DNA of 64,000 nucleotides. Origin: Clostridia bacterium (GTDB taxonomy: Bacteria; Bacillota_A; Clostridia; Oscillospirales; CAG-272). This document shows, in pieces, positions 53,675-63,515 of the stretch (the first letter of the stretch is position 1; the number at the start of each line of letters is the position of its first letter). The translations under genes were made by a program, and so were the position numbers. The DNA is taken from NCBI GenBank assembly GCA_017445115.1, contig JAFSUU010000087.1, positions 1 through 64,000 on the forward strand, in the 5' to 3' direction. The notes below the pieces were generated by a model, which saw only the letters and a list, made by a program, of their open reading frames with translations, was not told where the DNA came from and ran no database searches.

Positions 53675-54667
53675 ATGAGCGAAGAAATTATAGTTACGGG
53701 CAAAACCGTTGAGGAAGCTATGGCGAACGCCGTGGCGGAATACGGCAGCAAAAACGCATCTTACGTGATCGCGGAAATGCCTAAACGCGGATTTCTCGGT
53801 ATCGGAAGCTCTCCCGCTAAAATAAGAGTCACTATCAACGAAGAGGACGAACTCAGTCTTGAAGACATCGTTTCTTCCGTAAAAGAGATGAAACTCACTA
53901 CCAACAAAGGCGGAGACGGCGAGACGAAACATCAGGAGAAAAAGCCCGCATCCGCAAAAGACGCAAAAGAAAAGAAGGAAGAGCGCCGTCCCGAAAAGAA
54001 GCAGGAGCGCCGCCCCGAAAAGAAAGAGAACGTAAAACCCGCTCCGGCAGAGCCGAAGCGCAAGGAAGAAAAAGAAGCCGCTCCCGTTAAGGAGCCCAAG
54101 GTGATCGTAGTCACCGAGGAGGAGAAGCAGTACGCTGTAGAGTTTGCAAACACCCTGCTCAAAAATATGGAGATAGACGCGACAGCGGCTATCGACGGAG
54201 TTGAGAGCACCGGTGAGGGCGGCACTACCTACCCGAGACTCGTTATCTCCGGCGAGGGCGCCGGCATCCTTATAGGACATCACGGCGAGACGCTCGACGC
54301 TATCCAGTATCTTGTAAACCTCTCGGCGCTCCGCCGCGGGGGCAATACTCAGAAAGAGTTTGTCAAGATAGTTGTCGACATCGAGAATTACAGAGAGAAG
54401 AGAGAGGAAACTCTCCGTGCGCTTGCACGCCGCACTGCGGCGAAAGCGCAGAAGTACAGAAAGAACGTGCTTCTTGAGCCGATGAATCCTTATGAAAGAA
54501 GGATCATCCATTCCGAGCTTCAGGGCGTCGAGAATATTTCGACTCACTCCGTCGGTTCCGACGAAAACCGCAAGATCGTGGTCACGTACGAAGGCTCCGA
54601 CAAGGTAGAAAGACGTCCGCGCCGCGACAGGAGAAGAAACTCCGCGGCAAGGGAAGAAGAGGAATAA
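53675..54667 (+). CDS. khpB: RNA-binding protein KhpB/Jag
   Basis: A 330-residue protein. The Jag_N domain (MSEEIIVTGKTVEEAMANA... KRGFLGIGSSPAKI) is followed by a 90-residue Lys/Glu/Pro linker, a KH-like domain with the loop IGHHGETLDAIQYL, and an R3H domain (NPYERRIIHSEL). In pneumococcus KhpB partners KhpA and affects cell elongation; here it follows yidC by 16 bp, its standard place. The C-terminal ~25 residues are basic. No khpA is in the window. Confidence 0.95.
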   Translation: MSEEIIVTGKTVEEAMANAVAEYGSKNASYVIAEMPKRGFLGIGSSPAKIRVTINEEDELSLEDIVSSVKEMKLTTNKGGDGETKHQEKKPASAKDAKEKKEERRPEKKQERRPEKKENVKPAPAEPKRKEEKEAAPVKEPKVIVVTEEEKQYAVEFANTLLKNMEIDATAAIDGVESTGEGGTTYPRLVISGEGAGILIGHHGETLDAIQYLVNLSALRRGGNTQKEFVKIVVDIENYREKREETLRALARRTAAKAQKYRKNVLLEPMNPYERRIIHSELQGVENISTHSVGSDENRKIVVTYEGSDKVERRPRRDRRRNSAAREEEE

Positions 54668-54673
54668 TAATTT

Positions 54674-54702
54674 CGGGGTCTCTTAACGGGACCCCGCTTT
54701 TT
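54674..54702 (+). terminator. Terminator after khpB
   Basis: CGGGGTC (54674-54680) pairs with GACCCCG (54690-54696), followed by CTTTTT. It separates khpB from rsmG, so rsmG expression may be partial or have its own promoter. Confidence 0.88.
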
Positions 54703-54717
54703 AAAGGAAATCAAACT

Positions 54718-55434
54718 ATGTTCCCGGAATTTTATGAAGAGCTTATCTCGGCGTCGCGCGGACTGCCGGAGAGCTTTGTGTCCGCGGAGAAGGCGGAGAA
54801 ATACTATATTCATATAAACGAGCTTGAGGAAAAAGGAAAGCTTTTCAACCTGACCGCGATCACCGACCGAGCGGAGGCGATAAGAAAGCACACGGTCGAT
54901 TCTTTGCACCTTGCAAAGACGGTCGCCGAACTGTCCGCCGAAGAAAAGACGCTGATCGACGTCGGGAGCGGAGGCGGTTTTCCCGCGCTTCCGGTCGCCG
55001 TCGCGTGCGGCATTCCGGTCACCGCGCTCGATTCGACTGCGAAAAAATGCGAGTTCATCTCATCGGTCGCGGAGAAATGCGGCGTTGACGTGAAGACGCT
55101 GCCCGAGAGGGCTGAGGAGGCGGTCGCTTCGCGCCGAGAAACGTTTGACTTTGCCACGGCGAGAGCGGTTGCAAGACTTAATATCCTCGCCGAGCTCTGC
55201 GCTCCGTTCGTAAAAGTCGGGGGTTGTTTCCTCGCGATGAAGGGCTCTGCCGCCGATGAGGAATTGAACGAGGCAAAGAGCGCCGTTGCAAAACTCGGTC
55301 TAGAATTTCAGCGCGCCGAGCGCTATGAGATCGAAGACGGAGGAGAGAGAAGCATTCTTATCTTCAAAAAAGTCGTCCCGACACCGTCGGAATTTCCGAG
55401 AAGATTTGCACAAATAAAAAAGCGTCCGCTGTAG
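54718..55434 (+). CDS. rsmG: 16S rRNA (guanine-527-N7) methyltransferase
   Basis: A 238-residue SAM-dependent methyltransferase that modifies G527 of 16S rRNA. N-terminal NLTAITDRAEAIRKHTVDSL, the SAM motif LIDVGSGGGFPALPVAVA, and FATARAVARLNILAELCAPFV are present. The usual neighbours mnmE and mnmG are not between khpB and this gene; mnmG is at 61.6-63.5 kb on the other strand. The last codons (KKRPL) lie inside the left arm of the terminator. Confidence 0.95.
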   Translation: MFPEFYEELISASRGLPESFVSAEKAEKYYIHINELEEKGKLFNLTAITDRAEAIRKHTVDSLHLAKTVAELSAEEKTLIDVGSGGGFPALPVAVACGIPVTALDSTAKKCEFISSVAEKCGVDVKTLPERAEEAVASRRETFDFATARAVARLNILAELCAPFVKVGGCFLAMKGSAADEELNEAKSAVAKLGLEFQRAERYEIEDGGERSILIFKKVVPTPSEFPRRFAQIKKRPL

Positions 55435-55449
55435 TGTAGGACGCTTTTT
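55417..55449. terminator. Bidirectional terminator, overlaps rsmG end
   Basis: AAAAAGCGTCC pairs with GGACGCTTTTT with an 11-base loop, between convergent rsmG and the DUF218 gene. Confidence 0.9.
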
Positions 55450-55451
55450 GT

Positions 55452-56264
55452 TTACAGATGTCCTGTTAGAAGCAGTTTTCCGTAGGACATATACTCTCTA
55501 ACCAGACCGGACCAGAGCCCGAAGAAATTCGGCGAGGGGGCGTGGAAATAGTAATCGACTTCAAGGTTCGCCCTGTCGCACAGATATTTTATTCTCGGGA
55601 TATGGTACTCGGTGGAAAGACAGGCGATTTTATAATCGCCGAATCCTTCTTCATCTATTATCTTCACCGCGTTTTCGATGTTCTCTATCGTGTTCGCGGA
55701 CGCGTCGTCAACAAAGATCCGTTCGGGGGCTATTCCCTTTTTGACGAGATAGTCTTTCATTACCATCGCTTCCGCCGCGGGCTCGTCTTTGCCTTTTCCG
55801 CCGCAGACTATGCAGACGGTCTTCGGCGCCGCGTTCATTATCTCTGCGGTGCGGTCGAGTCGGAACTGGAGAAAGCGTCCCGGCGTCGGGGATTCCTCGG
55901 TGCCGCCGACCTTAGCCCCGTAGACGATGATCACCGTCTCGTCGGGAAGCTCTTCCGGCGCGGCGTCGGCGCTCGCTCCCGAAAAAATGAATACTACCAT
56001 CGCGAGAAACGTCACGGCGTAGAATACAAGTCCGACCGTCCAGATTCCTTTCAGGACGGGAAAAGCTTTCTTCAGAAGACTTTTAAGCTTCTTTCTGAAA
56101 ACTATCGGAAGGACGGTGAGCGCGAGCGCCGCGAACGTGATAACAAACGCGAGCGGCTGTTCGGGAAAAACTATCAGATGAGCGAGGTAGACCGTATAAT
56201 TCAGAACTACGATCCCCGCGCACACAAGAGCTGTTATGTCGATTATCTTTTTTATAGTTTTCAT
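55452..56264 (-). CDS. YdcF/SanA-type DUF218 membrane protein
   Basis: A 270-residue protein with three predicted helices in the first 95 residues, then a DUF218 domain: VIIVYGAKV, VCGGKGKDEPAAEAMVMKDYL and DDASANTIENIENA are conserved there. Relatives (SanA, ElyC, YdcF) affect envelope integrity or peptidoglycan synthesis and may bind nucleotides. The catalytic role is unknown. It lies downstream of gpmI with a 56-bp gap and a hairpin. Confidence 0.85.
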   Translation of the reverse strand: MKTIKKIIDITALVCAGIVVLNYTVYLAHLIVFPEQPLAFVITFAALALTVLPIVFRKKLKSLLKKAFPVLKGIWTVGLVFYAVTFLAMVVFIFSGASADAAPEELPDETVIIVYGAKVGGTEESPTPGRFLQFRLDRTAEIMNAAPKTVCIVCGGKGKDEPAAEAMVMKDYLVKKGIAPERIFVDDASANTIENIENAVKIIDEEGFGDYKIACLSTEYHIPRIKYLCDRANLEVDYYFHAPSPNFFGLWSGLVREYMSYGKLLLTGHL

Positions 56265-56286
56265 TATAATATATGTAAGAATTGAA

Positions 56287-56308
56287 GGGGAACTTTTTGA
56301 AGTTCCCC
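56287..56308 (-). terminator. Hairpin between gpmI and the DUF218 gene
   Basis: GGGGAACTT pairs with AAGTTCCCC. On the minus strand the tail (TTCAATTC) is poor in T, so it is a weak or partial terminator. Confidence 0.55.
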
Positions 56309-56320
56309 GTTTTTGATCAT

Positions 56321-57970
<1,650 letters not shown>

Positions 57971-58003
57971 AGTATTCTCCTTGTATGTTTAACAATTATT
58001 ATC

Positions 58004-59323
58004 TTAATAAGGTCCGCGGGTCTTGCGGCGTCTTGCGTTGAAAAGGATAACGGCGACTGTCGCAAGCACTGCGAAAATGACGGCGGCGATAAAGCCGCGG
58101 CTTTTTGTAAAATTCTCGATGCGGTTCAGCGCGTAAAGGAAATCGCTCCTGTCAACGTCGGACGTAACGACGAGATTGCACGAGCCGAGGATCCTTGCGT
58201 CTTCATCGCCCGGTGCTTTGTAGGTGGCAGAGATCTGCCCGACTACGTCGCCCGCTTTCAGCGGGGCACGCAGCGTCTCTTCTGTCGTCGACCAGCTGTA
58301 TTCTATCTCTTTTTCGATATCAACGTCTGTCGGAAGAAAGACGGAAACGCTTTTCTCCGGAGCGATCGTCACAAAGTCGACCGCCGACGCGAGCTCGACC
58401 GGCATTTCACAGATCACGCGGCTTTCCGTCAGAACGTCAGCCATGGCAAACGACGAGAACGCCCAGTCGATCAGCTTATTCACGTTATAGTAAGAGTATA
58501 TCATTTCTTCCGAGGTCTCCGCTCCCATCACGATTACGAGATAGCTCAGATCCTCGTTCTTCGCCACGGTGATAACACAGTGTCCGCCTTGCGACGTGCT
58601 TCCCGCGTTCAGACCTCCGCAGTGTCCGTTATAGTAGTTTGCGGAATAATACTTCGATATGAGGCAGTTTCTGTTGTATATGTTTCTTGTTTCCTCGAGG
58701 TTTGTCGGCTCCATAACGTATTTTTGAGTCGAAGAAGCCTCGGCGAAAAGAGGCAGGTTCCACGCGTATTTTGCGATCAGCGCGGTATCCGTGATCGTGG
58801 TCTTCATTTTTTCGTCGTGAAGCCCGGTGGGGTTGGTGTAGTGTGTGTTGTGCGCGCCGATGACCGCGGCCTTTGCGTTCATTTGTTCAACGAACGCCGC
58901 GACCGAACCGTAAGCCAGATAAGCGAGACAGTAGGCTCCGTCGTTGTCGCATCCGGTGATGAGCGCGTATATGAGGTCTCTCACCGAGACAACCTCGTTT
59001 GCTTTTAATCCGAGCCGGTTTCCCGCGACTTCGCTGAGCATCTGACTCGTGATTGTGACTCTTTCGTCAAGGCGCGACGACAGCGCTTCGATCGCGACGA
59101 TAGCGGTCATCAGTTTTGTCGAAGACGTGGTATAAAGCTCCGCTTCCGGATTGTACGAGAAGAGAACTTCTCCGGTTTCAATGCAGGAGACATACGCGGC
59201 TTTCGCTTTCTCTATCGCCGGCGGCGCAGGGACCGCGTGTGACGCGGGGGCGAAAACGAGCGCGGAGAACAAAAGCGTTGTTACTGCCAGAAACAAGGAT
59301 TTTATTTTAGTTTTGCGCTTCAA
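58004..59323 (-). CDS. D,D-carboxypeptidase-like protein with altered active site
   Basis: A 439-residue S11-family (DacF/DacA-like) protein. After a signal peptide (residues 1-30) the first catalytic motif S-x-x-K is kept (SSTKLM). The second, normally S-x-N, appears as CDN (ITGCDNDGAY). The third, normally K-T-G, reads N-A-G (GGLNAGSTSQGG). A C-terminal helix (residues 408-428) anchors it. D,D-carboxypeptidases trim the peptidoglycan pentapeptide; with these changes activity is doubtful, and a peptidoglycan-binding or regulatory role is possible. Overlap with ribF by 17 bp suggests coupling. Other sporulating Bacillota carry several active Dac paralogues. Confidence 0.75.
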   Translation of the reverse strand: MKRKTKIKSLFLAVTTLLFSALVFAPASHAVPAPPAIEKAKAAYVSCIETGEVLFSYNPEAELYTTSSTKLMTAIVAIEALSSRLDERVTITSQMLSEVAGNRLGLKANEVVSVRDLIYALITGCDNDGAYCLAYLAYGSVAAFVEQMNAKAAVIGAHNTHYTNPTGLHDEKMKTTITDTALIAKYAWNLPLFAEASSTQKYVMEPTNLEETRNIYNRNCLISKYYSANYYNGHCGGLNAGSTSQGGHCVITVAKNEDLSYLVIVMGAETSEEMIYSYYNVNKLIDWAFSSFAMADVLTESRVICEMPVELASAVDFVTIAPEKSVSVFLPTDVDIEKEIEYSWSTTEETLRAPLKAGDVVGQISATYKAPGDEDARILGSCNLVVTSDVDRSDFLYALNRIENFTKSRGFIAAVIFAVLATVAVILFNARRRKTRGPY

Positions 59324-60257
59324 ACCGGTTCTCCTTTCCGCTGAGATCGTATGTCATAAAGAATTCTTTTGCAGCTTCGCGGTCCGCTGCTATTTTTGCG
59401 GACAGCTCGCCGATGCCGGAGAAAGCGATCTCCGGACGGTGAAATTTTACAAGCGAGACCTCGACGACCTTTCCGTATAGTTCTCTTTCGAGGTCAAGAA
59501 TGTGAGTTTCAATGCGGCACGAATGACCGCCTACCGTCGGACGGGAGCCGACGTTCGATACGGACGGGTACGTTTTGCCGTCGACAGTCGTATATGAGAA
59601 ATAGACGCCGTGCCGTGGAATCATTTTTCCCGGCGCAAAATACTGATTGACCGTCGGAAACCCTATTTTCGCCCCGAGCGTTCTTCCGTGCTCGACCTGC
59701 CCTTTAACAGAGTACGGCCTTCCGAGCATTTCGGCAGCGGATTCTGCATCTCCCGATGCCAAAAATTCTCTGATCTTTGTGGACGACACTCCGACGCCGC
59801 CTGATGTGACCGGAGGGGAAACGCAAAACGTCATCCCCGCTTCTTTGCAAAGCGCTTCGAGGGTTGTGACGTCTCCGGCAGCGCCTTTTCCGAATCTGAA
59901 ATTATATCCGCAGGCAACTCCGCGGCATCCGAGAGGCTCGAGATAATCTTTGACAAAGCTCTCGCACGACATATCTTTTACGGCGGAGAATTCTTCCGAC
60001 GCCGAAAAGTCGGCGCCGAGCGAGGCAAAGAGCTCGTTTTTTTCTTCAATGACGGTCAGACGTTCGCCGTCCGCCTTGGGACTGTCGGCGAAAAACCAGA
60101 CGACCGTTGAAATTCCTTTTGATTTTGACGCATCGATGGCGTCGAGGATGACTTTTTTGTGTCCTATGTGGACTCCGTCAAAATCGCCGAGCGCCGCGAT
60201 AAACGGCGGAAGCGAGCAAACGTCCGCTCCCGTTTTGAGATCGGTATATCGAATCAT
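59307..60257 (-). CDS. ribF: Riboflavin kinase / FMN adenylyltransferase
   Basis: A 316-residue bifunctional enzyme that makes FMN and then FAD. The N-terminal nucleotidyltransferase has ALGDFDGVHIGHKKVIL and SSTKIREFLASGD; the C-terminal kinase domain has GRTLGAKIGFPTVNQYF and the later NVGSRPTVGG. The ATG 60257 gives a normal N terminus; a longer frame is not supported. The ribosome site is weak. The gene is between the aldo-keto reductase (22 bp) and dacF (overlap). Confidence 0.95.
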   Translation of the reverse strand: MIRYTDLKTGADVCSLPPFIAALGDFDGVHIGHKKVILDAIDASKSKGISTVVWFFADSPKADGERLTVIEEKNELFASLGADFSASEEFSAVKDMSCESFVKDYLEPLGCRGVACGYNFRFGKGAAGDVTTLEALCKEAGMTFCVSPPVTSGGVGVSSTKIREFLASGDAESAAEMLGRPYSVKGQVEHGRTLGAKIGFPTVNQYFAPGKMIPRHGVYFSYTTVDGKTYPSVSNVGSRPTVGGHSCRIETHILDLERELYGKVVEVSLVKFHRPEIAFSGIGELSAKIAADREAAKEFFMTYDLSGKENRFEAQN

Positions 60258-60279
60258 TTTATGTTGACAGTTCTTTCTG

Positions 60280-61248
60280 TTATATGACTTTAATTGCGAA
60301 CACCGGACAGACCTTTGAACAGTATCCGCAGAGGACGCATTTTCTGACGTCGACGACAGATCTGCCGTCCTCAACGTGAAGAGCGCCCTGTCCGCACCGC
60401 TCGACGCACTTTCCGCAGCCCTCGCAATAGTCCTCTATCAATAGGCGCCTCGTCTTTTTTGAAAGAGCCTCTTTTACTCCGTCGGGGAAAGACCTGTTCT
60501 CGAAGAACGAGACGTTGGCGTCGATCTCTTCTTCCGACTGCATCCCGACCGCGACGGCGTCGATAAACGGACTGTCAAGAACGAAGTCGAACGCTTCGGC
60601 GGCGCCGGAAAAAAGGTGTCCTCCGGCGAGGCTTTTCATGGCGAAAACTCCGATCCCGATGTCGTGGACGGAAGAGATCGCGTTTGCCATCTCGTCCCTC
60701 GTACCGTCTGCGATGCCGATACCGGCCTTGTTGTAGATCGGGTGGATTATGTCGAGTTTTATTCCTCTTTCGGCGAGCGTTTTGACTCCGCGCACCGCGG
60801 CGATATGGTGCATCGACGCACCGACCGCTTTTATGATGCCGCGGCTTTTACACTCAAAAAGATAGTCGAGCGCTTCCATGTGGCCGCGAAGAGTTTCGTA
60901 TGATTCCTGCTCGTGGAGCATGAATATATCTATTACGTCTCGGTCGAGAGAGCGCCGCGCCTCCTCAACGGCTTCACGCGCCAGTTCTCTCGAATATGCG
61001 TAGGTCTTTGATGAGACAGCAACTTTTTCCGGCGCGCGGCATTTTTTAAGCGATTCGCGGATAATATCGTAGTTTGCGTAATACTGCGCCGTGTCGACAA
61101 AAGATATCCCTCTGTCGAAGGCATAAGCGAGAACGTCGGAGGCGCGCTCAAGCGGCAAAGCCGCCTGCATGGGGCTCACGGTAAGAGAGCCGATACAAAG
61201 CTTTGTCACGAGCACCCCCGGCGCGATTTGTACGAGAGGAAGCGGCAT
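60280..61248 (-). CDS. Aldo/keto reductase with two 4Fe-4S clusters
   Basis: A 322-residue protein. The aldo/keto reductase barrel has SFVDTAQYYANYD (catalytic Asp-Tyr) and VAVSSKTYAYSRE (Lys); VIDIFMLHEQES carries the catalytic His. The last ~55 residues are a bacterial ferredoxin domain with CEGCGKCVERC and CVLCGYCSKVC, i.e. two 4Fe-4S clusters. Fusions of this type are common in anaerobes and their electron partner is not known. The ATG overlaps the ireB stop (TGATG-type overlap), so translation is coupled. Confidence 0.9.
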   Translation of the reverse strand: MPLPLVQIAPGVLVTKLCIGSLTVSPMQAALPLERASDVLAYAFDRGISFVDTAQYYANYDIIRESLKKCRAPEKVAVSSKTYAYSRELAREAVEEARRSLDRDVIDIFMLHEQESYETLRGHMEALDYLFECKSRGIIKAVGASMHHIAAVRGVKTLAERGIKLDIIHPIYNKAGIGIADGTRDEMANAISSVHDIGIGVFAMKSLAGGHLFSGAAEAFDFVLDSPFIDAVAVGMQSEEEIDANVSFFENRSFPDGVKEALSKKTRRLLIEDYCEGCGKCVERCGQGALHVEDGRSVVDVRKCVLCGYCSKVCPVFAIKVI

Positions 61249-61511
61249 CAGATCTTGAGGTAGTTCTTTATGAGCTCTTCCATGAGCTCGTCGCGGTCGA
61301 TCCTTCTGATGAGACTTCTCGCGTTTTTGTGGTTGGTGATATAAGTGGGATCTTCGGAAAGGATGTAGCCGACCAGCTGATTGATCGGGTCATATCCTTT
61401 CTCCTGCAAAGCTTCATAAACTGCTTTGAGGACCTGCTTCATGGGCATTTCCTTGTCTTCGTGAAGCGAGAAAGTTTGTGTTTTGAGATTCTTTTCCTTG
61501 CTGTTTTCCAT
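61248..61511 (-). CDS. ireB: IreB family regulatory phosphoprotein
   Basis: An 87-residue DUF965/IreB protein ([55 protein letters not shown]). In Enterococcus IreB is phosphorylated by the PASTA kinase IreK on N-terminal threonines and influences cephalosporin tolerance and wall synthesis. Thr11 and Thr13 here fit that. The kinase is not in the window. A GGAAAGGATG ribosome site is close to a strong hairpin (61526-61544). mnmG ends 62 bp upstream. Confidence 0.95.
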   Translation of the reverse strand: MENSKEKNLKTQTFSLHEDKEMPMKQVLKAVYEALQEKGYDPINQLVGYILSEDPTYITNHKNARSLIRRIDRDELMEELIKNYLKI

Positions 61512-61525
61512 TTTTCATCCTTTCC

Positions 61526-61544
61526 GCGCCGCACCATGCGGCGC
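61526..61544 (-). other. Hairpin just before the ireB ribosome site
   Basis: GCGCCGCA pairs with TGCGGCGC perfectly around a three-base loop. It has no T-tract, so it is more likely an mRNA stability or translation element than a terminator. Confidence 0.65.
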
Positions 61545-61573
61545 AATCCGTTTATGCTTTGTCTTTTGATTTG

Positions 61574-63487
61574 TTATTCTTCTTCTTTTTTCAGACGTCT
61601 GCGTTTGACCGTGAGATAGATCGTGAGGACGGTTATGTCAGCCGGGCTGACGCCGGAGATCCTCGACGCCTGTCCTATCGACGACGGACGGATCTTTGAT
61701 AATTTCTGTACGGCTTCGATCCGGAGCCCGCCGATCTTTTCGTAGTCAATATCGTCCGGTATCCTTTTTTCTTCAAGACGTTCGAGCTTTTTCGCATCGT
61801 CTATCTGACGTTTAACGTAGCCCTCGTATTTGATCTCGGTCTGCACCGAAAGCGCGGCGGAACGCGATATATCCGGCCTTTCCAGATCTACCGGGGCGAG
61901 GTCGTCGTATTCAAGCTCAGGGCGGCGGATAAGCTCCGCTATCTTCGCGCCTGTCGTGATGGGCGTTCCTCCCGCGGCGCACAGTATCTCGTTGACTGCG
62001 GCGCACGGAGGGAGCGTCGTCGTTTTGCACCGCGCCGTCTCGTCTTCGACGATGCGCTTTCGCTCAAGATATTCCGCGTAGCGGCGGTCGTCTATAAGTC
62101 CTGCGGCTCTTCCGTATTCGGCGAGTCTTCTTTCCGCGTTGTCCTGGCGGAGAAGCAGTCTGTATTCGGAGCGCGAGGTCATAATTCTGTACGGCTCCGC
62201 GGTCCCTTTCGTTACGAGGTCGTCGATCAGTGTTCCGATGTACGACGAATATCTCGGAAGGATCATCGGCGGTCTGCCCGAGACTTCAGCCGCGGCGTTG
62301 ATGCCGGCGACAAGTCCCTGGCACGCGGCTTCCTCGTATCCGGACGATCCGTTAAACTGTCCGGCTCCGAAGAGGCCCGAGATGTTTTTGAATTCAAGAG
62401 TCGGAAGAAGTTCCGTCGGATCCACGCAGTCGTATTCGATTGCGTATGCGAATCTCATTATTTCCGCGTTTTCAAACCCGTGCAGAGTGTGCAGCATTTC
62501 ATACTGAACTTCGGCAGGGAGAGAAGACGAAAAGCCCTGAAGATATATCTCGTCCGTGTTTTTGCCCATCGGTTCGACAAAGAGCTGATGACGCTCCTTG
62601 TCGCGGAATCTGACCACCTTATCCTCAATGCTCGGGCAATATCTCGGACCGGTGCCGTGTATCGCGCCGGAAAACAGAGGCGAAAGGTGTATGTTGTTCA
62701 GTATCGTCTCGTGGGTTTTTTCGTTCGTGTAAACTATGTGGCAGGGGATCTGCTCAATACTGTTCAGCTTTTTTTCGTCCGTCCGTACCGAAAACGGCGT
62801 GATATAATCTTCGCCGTTTTGAATTTCAAGAACGGAAAAATCGATCGATCTGCGGTGGATCCTGGGCGGCGTTCCGGTTTTGAATCTTTGAAGTCTGACG
62901 CCGTATTTTTCAAGAGAAGCGGTAAGTCCTTCCGCCGGGAGCATTCCGTCGGGTCCCGAGCGCCGCTTTACCGCGCCGACGTGAGTGGTGCCTCCGAGAT
63001 AAGTTCCGGTCGAGATCACGACCGCGGACGCAAGATATTCTCCGCCGGGAGAAGCGATAACTCCGCGTATTACTCTCTTGCCTTTTGTTTCTTCGACGAT
63101 AAGCTCTGTGACCTCTCCCTGTATAAGGTAGAGATTGTCTGTCGCCTCAAGCGTCTTTTTCATCTGAGCCGAGTATGCGCGTCTGTCCGCCTGAACTCTC
63201 TTGGAGCGCACCGCGGCTCCTTTGCCGGTGTTGAGAGTTCTCGACTGAAGCGTGACGAGGTCGGCGGCGTATCCCATTTCTCCGCCGAGCGCGTCTATCT
63301 CAAAGACGAGGTGCCCTTTTCCCGTGCCTCCGATAGAAGGGTTGCACGGCATATTTGAGACGGCGTCAAGCGAGGTGGTGAAGAGCGCTGTCGAAAGTCC
63401 GACTCTCGCCGAGGCGAGCGCCGCTTCGACTCCCGCGTGTCCCGCGCCGACTACAATGACGTCGTATTTTTTCGTGTCGGTTGTCAT
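61574..63487 (-). CDS. mnmG: tRNA uridine-5-carboxymethylaminomethyl modification enzyme MnmG
   Basis: A 637-residue FAD-binding enzyme that, with MnmE, modifies U34 of tRNAs. The FAD motif is IVVGAGHAGVEAALASARVG; CNPSIGGTGKGHL, SSGYEEAACQGLVAGINAA and the C-terminal helical domain are present. ATG 63487 follows GGAG by 8 bp; the longer frame has no ribosome site. mnmE, usually next door, is not in the window. It leads a likely operon with ireB, AKR, ribF, dacF-like and gpmI. Confidence 0.97.
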   Translation of the reverse strand: MTTDTKKYDVIVVGAGHAGVEAALASARVGLSTALFTTSLDAVSNMPCNPSIGGTGKGHLVFEIDALGGEMGYAADLVTLQSRTLNTGKGAAVRSKRVQADRRAYSAQMKKTLEATDNLYLIQGEVTELIVEETKGKRVIRGVIASPGGEYLASAVVISTGTYLGGTTHVGAVKRRSGPDGMLPAEGLTASLEKYGVRLQRFKTGTPPRIHRRSIDFSVLEIQNGEDYITPFSVRTDEKKLNSIEQIPCHIVYTNEKTHETILNNIHLSPLFSGAIHGTGPRYCPSIEDKVVRFRDKERHQLFVEPMGKNTDEIYLQGFSSSLPAEVQYEMLHTLHGFENAEIMRFAYAIEYDCVDPTELLPTLEFKNISGLFGAGQFNGSSGYEEAACQGLVAGINAAAEVSGRPPMILPRYSSYIGTLIDDLVTKGTAEPYRIMTSRSEYRLLLRQDNAERRLAEYGRAAGLIDDRRYAEYLERKRIVEDETARCKTTTLPPCAAVNEILCAAGGTPITTGAKIAELIRRPELEYDDLAPVDLERPDISRSAALSVQTEIKYEGYVKRQIDDAKKLERLEEKRIPDDIDYEKIGGLRIEAVQKLSKIRPSSIGQASRISGVSPADITVLTIYLTVKRRRLKKEEE

Positions 63488-63515
63488 TTGTGATCTCCGT
63501 ATAATTCGAACGGTA

